Shown in pieces: positions 46,062 to 53,226 of a DNA stretch of 64,000 nt (positions within the stretch are counted from its first letter, which is position 1; the number at the start of each line of letters is the position of its first letter). Source of the stretch: an uncultured Flavobacteriaceae bacterium. Lineage in GTDB: Bacteria > Bacteroidota > Bacteroidia > Flavobacteriales > Flavobacteriaceae. Location: the NCBI GenBank assembly GCA_938029725.1, contig CALHGE010000019.1, positions 1 to 64,000 on the forward strand. Direction: 5' to 3'. The translations under genes and the position numbers were made by a program. Under the pieces are notes generated by a model. That model did no database searches, was not told the origin of the DNA, and worked only from the letters and a program-made list of their open reading frames with translations.

Positions 46062-46069
46062 AATTTTGC
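46062..46069 (+). promoter_or_regulatory. Candidate -7 box of gcvP
   Basis: TAATTTTG matches TAnnTTTG and lies 23 bases before the gcvP start. No clear -33 TTTG is present. There is no room or sign of a glycine riboswitch. Confidence 0.45.
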
Positions 46070-46092
46070 TCAACTAATTTCAATACAATTTT

Positions 46093-48945
46093 ATGAAAAC
46101 TGACGTGTTTGCATCGCGCCATATTGGCATTCGAGAAGAGAATTTTCAACATATGCTTAAAGAGGTAGAAGTTGAAAATTTAGAACAACTGATTTTCGAA
46201 ACTATTCCAGAGGACATTCTCCTTAAAGAACCTTTGCAACTCGATGCACCAATGAGTGAACATGAGTTTTTGAATCATATTCAAAAACTAGCCGAAAAGA
46301 ATAAAGTTTTCAAATCATATATTGGGCTCGGTTACCACGAAAGCCTAACACCCTCAGTCATTAAAAGAAATATCTTAGAGAACCCGGGTTGGTATACTGC
46401 ATATACACCGTATCAGGCAGAAATAGCGCAAGGGAGGCTAGAAGCTTTATTGAATTTTCAAACGGTTATTACTGACCTTACTGGAATGGAATTAGCAAAT
46501 GCTTCGCTTTTAGATGAAAGCACAGCAGCAGCAGAAGCAATGACCATGCTTTTTGATATTCGTAGTCGTGATCAGAAGAAAAGTGGCGTTTTAAAATTCT
46601 TTGTTTCGGAAGAAATTTTACCGCAAACACTTTCCTTATTACGAACGCGCTCTACACCATTACATATTGAGTTGGTTATTGGCAACCACGAGGATTTCGA
46701 TTTCACTAATGACTTCTTCGGAGCCATTTTGCAATATCCTGGAAAGCACGGGCGAATTCATGATTACGCTAAATTTGTATCCAAAGCAAAAGAAAATAAC
46801 ATTAAAGTAGCCGTTGCTGCTGACATCTTGAGCCTTGTATTACTCACTCCTCCAGGAGCGTTTGGCGTTGATGTCGTAGTAGGCACAACACAGCGTTTTG
46901 GAATTCCGCTAGGCTATGGAGGTCCTCATGCGGCATTCTTTGCTACAAAAGAAGAATACAAAAGAAGTATTCCAGGGCGAATTATCGGGGTAACCAAAGA
47001 CACCGATGGCAAACCTGCAATGCGTATGGCCTTACAAACCAGAGAACAGCACATTAAAAGAGATAAAGCAACTTCGAACATTTGCACCGCTCAAGTTTTA
47101 TTGGCTGTTATGGCAGGCATGTATGCTGTCTATCACGGCCCAAAAGGATTAAAATATATTGCCACTAAAGTACATGCTACGGCGGTAGCCCTGACGGAGG
47201 GTCTAGAAGAATTAGGATTATATCAAACCAATTTATCTTACTTTGATACGATTATAATAAAGGCAGATGCAGCAAAGGTCAAAACAGTTGCCGAAGCGCA
47301 AGAAGTCAATTTTTTATATATCGATGAGCAAACCATTTCTATTGCAGTAAATGAAGCCACTTCATTAAATGATATTCAACATATCATTTCGATTTTCTCA
47401 GAAGCTTTAGGAAAAGACACCGTTCACAAAAATACGCTAGATACAAAATCAGCTATTTTAGAGAACTTGAGAAGAACAGCTCCATTTATGGAAAATACAG
47501 TTTTTAATTCACATCATTCTGAAACAGAATTGATGCGCTATATCAAAAAATTGGAGCGTAAAGATTTATCCTTGAACCATTCGATGATCGCTTTAGGAAG
47601 CTGTACGATGAAACTGAATGCAGCCTCCGAAATGCTTCCTTTAAGTATGGCGAATTGGGGCAATATCCATCCTTTTGTTCCGATTGACCAAGCGGAAGGC
47701 TATCAGATTGTATTGAAGGAACTAGCAAAAGACTTAAGCGTTATTACAGGTTTTGCTGATACTTCTTTGCAACCCAATTCTGGAGCGCAAGGTGAGTATG
47801 CTGGCTTGATGGTTATACGTGCATATCATGAGTCTAGAAACGAAGGGCATCGCAACATCTGTATTATTCCCGCATCTGCTCATGGCACCAATCCAGCTTC
47901 AGCAGTAATGGCAGGCATGAAAGTTGTTGTAACCAAGACGGATGAAAGAGGAAATATTGATGTTACAGATTTAGAAGAAAAAGTGCTTCAGCATTCTAAC
48001 AATTTAGCTGCTTTGATGATAACCTATCCTTCAACACACGGGGTTTTTGAATCATCGATCAAGCACATCACAAAATTAATTCATGATCACGGCGGTCAAG
48101 TTTATATGGACGGAGCCAACATGAACGCACAAGTTGGACTCACTAACCCAGGAATGATTGGTGCTGATGTTTGTCACTTAAACCTACATAAGACCTTTGC
48201 CATTCCACATGGTGGAGGCGGACCAGGCGTTGGCCCCATTTGTGTCGCATCGCAATTAGTTCCTTTTCTTCCTGGTAATCCAGTTATTGAGACAGGTGGA
48301 AAAGATGCCATAACCGCAATTTCTGGCGCTCCATGGGGAAGTTCATTGGCCTGTTTAATTTCATATGGCTATATTAAAATGCTAGGAGAAACTGGCTTAA
48401 CACATTCTACTGAAATTGCTATTTTAAATGCCAACTATATTAAAAACAGGCTGGAAGGCAAATACGATGTTTTATACACCGGCGAAAAAGGCCGTGCTGC
48501 CCATGAGATGATTATTGACTGTCGACCGTTCAAGCAAAATGGCATCGAAGTTACCGATATTGCCAAACGGCTAATGGATTATGGGTTTCACGCTCCAACC
48601 GTATCGTTTCCAGTAGCGGGCACAATGATGATTGAGCCAACGGAAAGCGAAGGCTTAGAAGAGCTAGATCGTTTTTGTGACGCTATGATTTCTATTAGAG
48701 AAGAAATTGATGCAGCAGACCTTGATGACCCAGATAACGTTTTAAAGAATTCACCACATACGCTAAGCATGGTAACCGGTGATGCTTGGAAGTTTCCATA
48801 TAGCAGAGAAAAAGCGGCATTTCCTTTAGCCTATATATCTGAAAATAAGTTTTGGCCAACCGTTCGTCGTGTTGATGACGCCTATGGCGACCGTAATCTC
48901 ATCTGTACTTGCGCTCCAATTGAGGCTTATGCAGAAGTAGAGTAA
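46093..48945 (+). CDS. gcvP: Glycine dehydrogenase (decarboxylating), P-protein of the glycine cleavage system
   Basis: The P-protein uses PLP to decarboxylate glycine and passes the aminomethyl group to the lipoyl arm of GcvH. The 950-residue protein is the single-chain form, with N-terminal half starting FASRHIGIREENFQHML and the C-terminal catalytic half containing SAHGTNPASAVMAGM, GADVCHLNLHKTFAIPHGGGGPGVGP with the PLP lysine at 700, and APWGSS. Length is normal. gcvT and gcvH are not in this window. It has its own terminator. Confidence 0.98.
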   Translation: MKTDVFASRHIGIREENFQHMLKEVEVENLEQLIFETIPEDILLKEPLQLDAPMSEHEFLNHIQKLAEKNKVFKSYIGLGYHESLTPSVIKRNILENPGWYTAYTPYQAEIAQGRLEALLNFQTVITDLTGMELANASLLDESTAAAEAMTMLFDIRSRDQKKSGVLKFFVSEEILPQTLSLLRTRSTPLHIELVIGNHEDFDFTNDFFGAILQYPGKHGRIHDYAKFVSKAKENNIKVAVAADILSLVLLTPPGAFGVDVVVGTTQRFGIPLGYGGPHAAFFATKEEYKRSIPGRIIGVTKDTDGKPAMRMALQTREQHIKRDKATSNICTAQVLLAVMAGMYAVYHGPKGLKYIATKVHATAVALTEGLEELGLYQTNLSYFDTIIIKADAAKVKTVAEAQEVNFLYIDEQTISIAVNEATSLNDIQHIISIFSEALGKDTVHKNTLDTKSAILENLRRTAPFMENTVFNSHHSETELMRYIKKLERKDLSLNHSMIALGSCTMKLNAASEMLPLSMANWGNIHPFVPIDQAEGYQIVLKELAKDLSVITGFADTSLQPNSGAQGEYAGLMVIRAYHESRNEGHRNICIIPASAHGTNPASAVMAGMKVVVTKTDERGNIDVTDLEEKVLQHSNNLAALMITYPSTHGVFESSIKHITKLIHDHGGQVYMDGANMNAQVGLTNPGMIGADVCHLNLHKTFAIPHGGGGPGVGPICVASQLVPFLPGNPVIETGGKDAITAISGAPWGSSLACLISYGYIKMLGETGLTHSTEIAILNANYIKNRLEGKYDVLYTGEKGRAAHEMIIDCRPFKQNGIEVTDIAKRLMDYGFHAPTVSFPVAGTMMIEPTESEGLEELDRFCDAMISIREEIDAADLDDPDNVLKNSPHTLSMVTGDAWKFPYSREKAAFPLAYISENKFWPTVRRVDDAYGDRNLICTCAPIEAYAEVE

Positions 48946-48968
48946 TCCCAGTAAAAACAAGACACTAG

Positions 48969-49000
48969 AGCCTTTCTTAAAATAAAGAGAGGCTTTTTTT
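48969..49000 (+). terminator. Rho-independent terminator after gcvP
   Basis: GCCTTTCTT and AAGAGAGGC form a 9-bp stem with one G-T pair around a short A/T loop, followed by a run of seven T. It is 24 bases after the stop codon. Confidence 0.75.
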
Positions 49001-49107
49001 ATGTTTTAAAGGGAATGAAATTCTTCTTGAGCATCGTATTAGGTATTATGCATGCATAGCATTCTAGCCTATTTATTCTAACTTGGGCATACTAAAACCT
49101 TAGTCAA

Positions 49108-50166
49108 ATGCAAATCGCAATTACAGGCACCGGAAGCTACATACCTGAGACAGTAGTTGAAAATAAAGATTTCGAAAAACATGAGTTTTTAAATTCTGAC
49201 GGTTCAACTTTTAAGCATGACAACCCCGTTATCATTCAAAAGTTCAAAGCGATTACAGGTATCGGCGAAAGGCGTTATGTAGACGAAAACTTAAATACTT
49301 CTGACATCGCTTTTCTAGCTGCTGAAAAAGCAATTGCTGATGCAGGCATAAACAAAGAAGAACTAGATTACATAATTCTTGCGCATAATTTCGGAGATGT
49401 GGCTCATGGCCAATCTCAAGGAGACACCCTTCCGAGTTTAGCCACTCGCGTAAAACATCATCTGCGCATTAAAAACCCAAAATGCGTAGCTTATGATCTA
49501 CTCTTTGGATGTCCAGGATGGATAGAGGGAATTATTCAAGCGAACGCCTTTATAACAAGCGGTATTGCAAAAAAATGTTTAGTAATAGGAGCAGAAACAT
49601 TATCGCGAATCGTTGACCCTTATGATCGTGATTCAATGATTTATTCTGACGGCGCCGGCGCTACAATCGTCGAAGCTGATAAGGGTTCTGGTCAAATTTT
49701 ATCTCATGCCAGTGCCACCTATGCTCATGACGAAGCCTATTTTTTGTTCTTCGGTAAATCGTATAAAAACCCTAGCAAGGAAAGCTCTAAATATATAAAA
49801 ATGTTTGGGCGAAAAATTTATGAGTTCGCAGTTACCCATGTTCCTCAAGCGATGCATGATTGTTTAAGAGATAGCGGTTTGACAATACAAGATGTAAACA
49901 AGATATTTATACATCAGGCCAACGAAAAAATGGACGAAGCGATTGTAAAGCGTTTTTATAATCTGTATGACATGGAAATGCCCAAAGGCATTATGCCAAT
50001 GAACATTGGTAAATTAGGAAACAGTTCAGTTGCTACTATTCCAACCCTGTTAGATATGGTTCGCAACGGAAAAATAGAAAATCAATCTATTGAAGAGGGA
50101 GATGTTATTATCTTTGCAAGTGTTGGCGCTGGCATGAATATCAATGCCATCGTTTACAGGGTATAG
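49108..50166 (+). CDS. 3-oxoacyl-ACP synthase III (FabH)-like thiolase-fold enzyme
   Basis: KAS III enzymes condense an acyl-CoA with malonyl-ACP. The 352-residue protein has the full Cys-His-Asn triad: Cys135 in LLFGCPGWIEG, His269 in IFIHQANEKMD and Asn305 in KLGNSSVATIPT, plus the end SVGAGMNINAIVYRV. It differs from a housekeeping FabH by an N-terminal insert (about residues 24-47) and by the Cys context FGCPGW. It may be a second KAS III with a special acyl substrate rather than the main fatty-acid starter enzyme. Downstream are a methyltransferase and a glycosyltransferase on the same strand; a shared pathway is possible but not proven. Confidence 0.85.
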   Translation: MQIAITGTGSYIPETVVENKDFEKHEFLNSDGSTFKHDNPVIIQKFKAITGIGERRYVDENLNTSDIAFLAAEKAIADAGINKEELDYIILAHNFGDVAHGQSQGDTLPSLATRVKHHLRIKNPKCVAYDLLFGCPGWIEGIIQANAFITSGIAKKCLVIGAETLSRIVDPYDRDSMIYSDGAGATIVEADKGSGQILSHASATYAHDEAYFLFFGKSYKNPSKESSKYIKMFGRKIYEFAVTHVPQAMHDCLRDSGLTIQDVNKIFIHQANEKMDEAIVKRFYNLYDMEMPKGIMPMNIGKLGNSSVATIPTLLDMVRNGKIENQSIEEGDVIIFASVGAGMNINAIVYRV

Positions 50167-50169
50167 ATA

Positions 50170-50228
50170 GTTTCAAGTTGCTGGTTTCAAGTTCCAGAAA
50201 CTAAAACTTGAAACCAGCAACTTGAAAC
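50170..50228. repeat. Perfect 24-bp inverted repeat built from a 10-base unit
   Basis: Two exact 24-base arms (50170-50193 and 50205-50228) are reverse complements separated by 11 bases. Each arm is itself GTTTCAAGTT, GCTG, GTTTCAAGTT (or its complement), so the 10-mer occurs four times. No T-tract follows. It lies 3 bases after the KAS III stop and 7 bases before the methyltransferase start, so in RNA it would form a long hairpin just ahead of that start codon. Confidence 0.9.
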
Positions 50229-50235
50229 CTTTCCA

Positions 50236-50763
50236 ATGTACGAAAAGACTTTTCCTAACAAACGCTTTCAAAACACACTTTCCTTTCTTCAAAAACATAT
50301 TTCTGTAGATGAATCTATTTTAGATTTAGGCGTTCCGAATCCTTTTTCCAAGATTATGCATGATCAGGGTTATACCGTAGAAAACACTGCAGGAGAAGAT
50401 TTAGATAGCGATTTTTCTTCCGTTCAAAATTCAAATACAAAAGTAGTAACCGCTTTTGAAATTTTCGAACATCTCTTAGCACCACTAAATATTCTCACAG
50501 AAATAAAAGCCGATAAGCTTGTAGCTAGTATACCGATGCGACTGTGGTTTTCTCCTGCCTACCAAAGTAAAACTGACCCGTGGGATAGACATTACCATGA
50601 ATTTGAAGATTGGCAGTTTGATTGGTTGTTAGAAAAATCTGGCTGGGCAATAAAGGATAGTACCAAATGGACAAACCCCGTCAAGAAAATTGGCCTACGC
50701 CCTTTACTTAGAAGCTTTACCCCGCGCTACTATATTGTTTACGCTGAAAGGGTGATTAAATAA
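50236..50763 (+). CDS. Probable SAM-dependent methyltransferase
   Basis: The 175-residue protein is small for a class I methyltransferase. It has SILDLGVPNPFSKIM in the place of the SAM-binding motif I, a VVTAFEIFEHLLAPLNIL motif in the region of motif II, and SIPMRLWFSPAY and DPWDRHYHEFEDWQFDWLLEKSGW later. The glycine-rich loop is not classical, so activity is likely but not certain. The substrate is unknown; the flanking KAS III-like and glycosyltransferase genes suggest a lipid or envelope molecule. The palindrome just upstream may affect its translation. Confidence 0.7.
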   Translation: MYEKTFPNKRFQNTLSFLQKHISVDESILDLGVPNPFSKIMHDQGYTVENTAGEDLDSDFSSVQNSNTKVVTAFEIFEHLLAPLNILTEIKADKLVASIPMRLWFSPAYQSKTDPWDRHYHEFEDWQFDWLLEKSGWAIKDSTKWTNPVKKIGLRPLLRSFTPRYYIVYAERVIK

Positions 50764-50841
50764 TGTAAGGATATTCTAACTTAAGAATGATTTGTTATCT
50801 ACTTTCACAGTGCTACATTTTTACATTCATTAAAAGCAAAA

Positions 50842-51693
50842 ATGAACTACTACATCATCATTCCTGCCCATAACGAAGAAGCCTTCTTAACCAAAACTTT
50901 AACTTCAGTTTTACAGCAAAGCCTGTTGCCTAAAAAGGTGATCATTGTCAATGATAATTCGACAGACAAAACCGAAAATATCATTAATGAATTCCTAGAA
51001 TCAAGTCCGGTTTTTCAAAAGTTGAATACCACATCTTCCACAATTCACATGCCTGGCAGCAAAGTAATAAAAGCCTTTAACAAGGGCCTAGCGCTTTTAG
51101 ATGACCAATATGACTTTATAGTAAAGCTAGATGCAGACGTTATTTTACCAGATAATTATTTCGAACGCATTGCTTATATCTTCAAAGGAAGCCCAAAAGT
51201 AGGCATCGCGGGAGGTTTTATATATGAAGCAGATTCTGACGGAAATTGGCAACTAAATCACCCTATGAATAAAGAACATGTTCGCGGTGCATTTAAAGCC
51301 TACTCTAAAGCCTGTTTTAAAGCTATAGGAGGACTTAAAAATGCTATGGGATGGGATACAGTAGATGAACTTCTAGCGCAATACAAAGACTTCGAAATCT
51401 ATACTGATACTAGCTTGCACGCACAACACCTTCGCCCTACTGGGCATTCTTACAATAAAAACGCAAAACTACTTCAAGGCAAAGCCATGTATACCATGCG
51501 CTATGGCTTTTGGATTACCTTCATCGCTTCAGTAAAAATGGCGTTGAACCGTAAAAAATGGATTGTTTTTGTATCTAATTTTGAGGGATATTATACCGCT
51601 AGAAAAGAGGGAGCCCCTTTTTTAGTTACTAAAAAACAAGGCAAGTTCATTCGAAATTTGCGTTGGAAAAACATGAAGAAAAAACTGTTATAA
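50842..51693 (+). CDS. Glycosyltransferase family 2
   Basis: GT-A enzymes of this family transfer a sugar from a nucleotide-sugar donor. The 283-residue protein begins YYIIIPAHNEEAFLTKTLTSVLQQS, contains IIVNDNSTDKTENII, and the metal-binding D-x-D in KLDADVILPDNYF. No long transmembrane segment is evident; a hydrophobic stretch WITFIASVKMAL (about residues 228-239) may touch the membrane. It follows the methyltransferase by 78 bases and ends directly before a bidirectional terminator. Confidence 0.9.
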   Translation: MNYYIIIPAHNEEAFLTKTLTSVLQQSLLPKKVIIVNDNSTDKTENIINEFLESSPVFQKLNTTSSTIHMPGSKVIKAFNKGLALLDDQYDFIVKLDADVILPDNYFERIAYIFKGSPKVGIAGGFIYEADSDGNWQLNHPMNKEHVRGAFKAYSKACFKAIGGLKNAMGWDTVDELLAQYKDFEIYTDTSLHAQHLRPTGHSYNKNAKLLQGKAMYTMRYGFWITFIASVKMALNRKKWIVFVSNFEGYYTARKEGAPFLVTKKQGKFIRNLRWKNMKKKLL

Positions 51694-51694
51694 A

Positions 51695-51726
51695 TAAAAA
51701 TATCCCGCAAGTTGCGGGATATTTTT
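51695..51726. terminator. Bidirectional terminator between converging transcripts
   Basis: AAAAATATCCCGCAA and TTGCGGGATATTTTT are perfect arms around a single G, with A-rich and T-rich sides, so the hairpin works in both directions. It ends the glycosyltransferase transcript and the opposite-strand ompH transcript. Confidence 0.88.
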
Positions 51727-51749
51727 ATTTCTATATTTAAGTCAGCTTA

Positions 51750-52259
51750 CTAGAAACCCAACTCTTGCTTTACCTCTGCAAGTAAATCTTTTCCTTTAGC
51801 AACAATAAGTCCACCACCAGCTTGTGCATCTACTACGTAGTCATAACCTTGAGCAGCTGCAACTTTTTCAATAGCTGCCTTAGCTGTTTCAGAAATTGGT
51901 CCGAAAAGCTCACCTTGCTTTTTTTGAATTTCTTGTTGCGCTGCTTGTTGCGCCTCTCCAATACTCTTCTCAAAACCTTGAAGCTCTAATGCTCTTTTCT
52001 GATTTTCATCTTCAGACTTAGAAGAAGCTTCATTCTTATACTGCGTATACTTATTCTGAAGCTCAGTCATCGAAGCTTGAATATCTGCTTGATATGTTTC
52101 TGAAAGCTTTTTTAATTCAGATTCAGCAGTTTTCATTGCTGGCATATCAGCCAATAATTTCTGCACATCAATATGTGCTATTTTGCTCTGTGCGTTTACA
52201 AAACTTGTTGCCGCTACGAATAAAACTAGCGCTACAGCTATCTTTTTTAAATGTTTCAT
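51750..52259 (-). CDS. OmpH/Skp-family periplasmic chaperone (short paralog)
   Basis: Skp-like proteins hold unfolded outer-membrane proteins in the periplasm until the Bam machine takes them. The 169-residue protein has a signal peptide (about 1-23, ending FVNAQ), then SKIAHIDVQKLLADMPAMKTAESELKKL, a long coiled coil and a conserved C-terminal GYDYVVDAQAGGGLIVA. It is the second of two adjacent ompH genes downstream of bamA, separated by 63 bases. The gene order supports the role. Confidence 0.92.
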   Translation of the reverse strand: MKHLKKIAVALVLFVAATSFVNAQSKIAHIDVQKLLADMPAMKTAESELKKLSETYQADIQASMTELQNKYTQYKNEASSKSEDENQKRALELQGFEKSIGEAQQAAQQEIQKKQGELFGPISETAKAAIEKVAAAQGYDYVVDAQAGGGLIVAKGKDLLAEVKQELGF

Positions 52260-52322
52260 GAGTTTGATTTTAAAATTTGAGTGTTAATTTATGTTAGTGA
52301 ATAATTCTGTTTTTTATTTATA

Positions 52323-53135
52323 TTAATTGTCTTCAGTATCCTTTTTTCGTTCCTCTTGCTTTGCATTTTTCTTAGATTCGCGCTCTTCTAACAGTTTCTT
52401 CCTTCGCTCTTCGTATGCTTTCTTTCGCTCTTCTCTCAGCTTAAGCTGTTCTGCCCTCTTCTCTTCGACTGTTTTACTTCGAGCGTCTTGAGCCTTCTCA
52501 GCTTGTGCTTTTCGCTCCTTTAACGCATCGCTAATTTCTTCAACTGGCTCATCATCATCTTCAAATCGATTTGTTCTCGGTGCTTTCTTCTTTGGAGCAC
52601 TTACCTTTCTTGTTCGTGATATACCCCTCAAAATCTGGTCGCTAATGTCGTGTCTTTTTTGCGAATACAACATTACAACATCCGCCGATTTATCGAAAAT
52701 AAAATCATATTTTTTATTAGTTCCTATTTTCTGAACTTCATTGAATACCTGATCTTGTATCGGCTGTATCAATTGCCTCTTTTGTAAAACCAGATCTCCC
52801 TGTGGCCCAAAACGATCTTGTTGATAATCAAACATTTCCTTTTCAAGTATTTGAATCTCTTCTTCTCGTTCCGAAACCAATTCATCAGTTAACAAAACTT
52901 TCTCTGCCATGAGATCTTTTTTCATTTGCTCAACTGCATTTTGCTTTTGCTCTACCTGAACTTTCCATTTTTGCACTTTTGTTTCCAATTGCGCAGTGGC
53001 ATCTCTATACTCTTCTACGTTCTCTAAGATATACTCCATATCTACATACGCTATACGAACTCCTCTTTGCGCAAAGGTTAGCGATGAAAACAGTACCGCA
53101 ATCACTATAGTAAGAACTTGTTTTTTTACTTTCAT
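52323..53135 (-). CDS. OmpH/Skp-family periplasmic chaperone (long paralog)
   Basis: The 270-residue protein has a signal peptide (about 1-22, ending LTFAQ) and an OmpH domain (RIAYVDMEYILENVEEYRDATAQLETKVQKWK, coiled coil, KYDFIFDKSADVVMLY). Beyond the usual OmpH length it carries a charged C-terminal extension of about 95 residues, mostly Lys, Glu and Arg, ending RKKDTEDN. The extension may contact nucleoid-free surfaces or peptidoglycan; this is a guess. It lies 91 bases after bamA. Confidence 0.92.
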   Translation of the reverse strand: MKVKKQVLTIVIAVLFSSLTFAQRGVRIAYVDMEYILENVEEYRDATAQLETKVQKWKVQVEQKQNAVEQMKKDLMAEKVLLTDELVSEREEEIQILEKEMFDYQQDRFGPQGDLVLQKRQLIQPIQDQVFNEVQKIGTNKKYDFIFDKSADVVMLYSQKRHDISDQILRGISRTRKVSAPKKKAPRTNRFEDDDEPVEEISDALKERKAQAEKAQDARSKTVEEKRAEQLKLREERKKAYEERRKKLLEERESKKNAKQEERKKDTEDN

Positions 53136-53226
53136 TTTGATTTCTTTTATTCAATAGAAAATATCGTGCCAAAATTACTAAAACTTTACAAATGAGAGGT
53201 TTAGATTTTGATACGACGCTGTTAAA

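Noticed and set aside
46021-46092. Glycine riboswitch before gcvP
   Set aside because: The spacer is too short and has no matching paired structure; only a -7 box is seen.
50170-50228. CRISPR repeat or terminator
   Set aside because: Only two arms around an 11-base loop, no spacers, and no T-tract after the hairpin.
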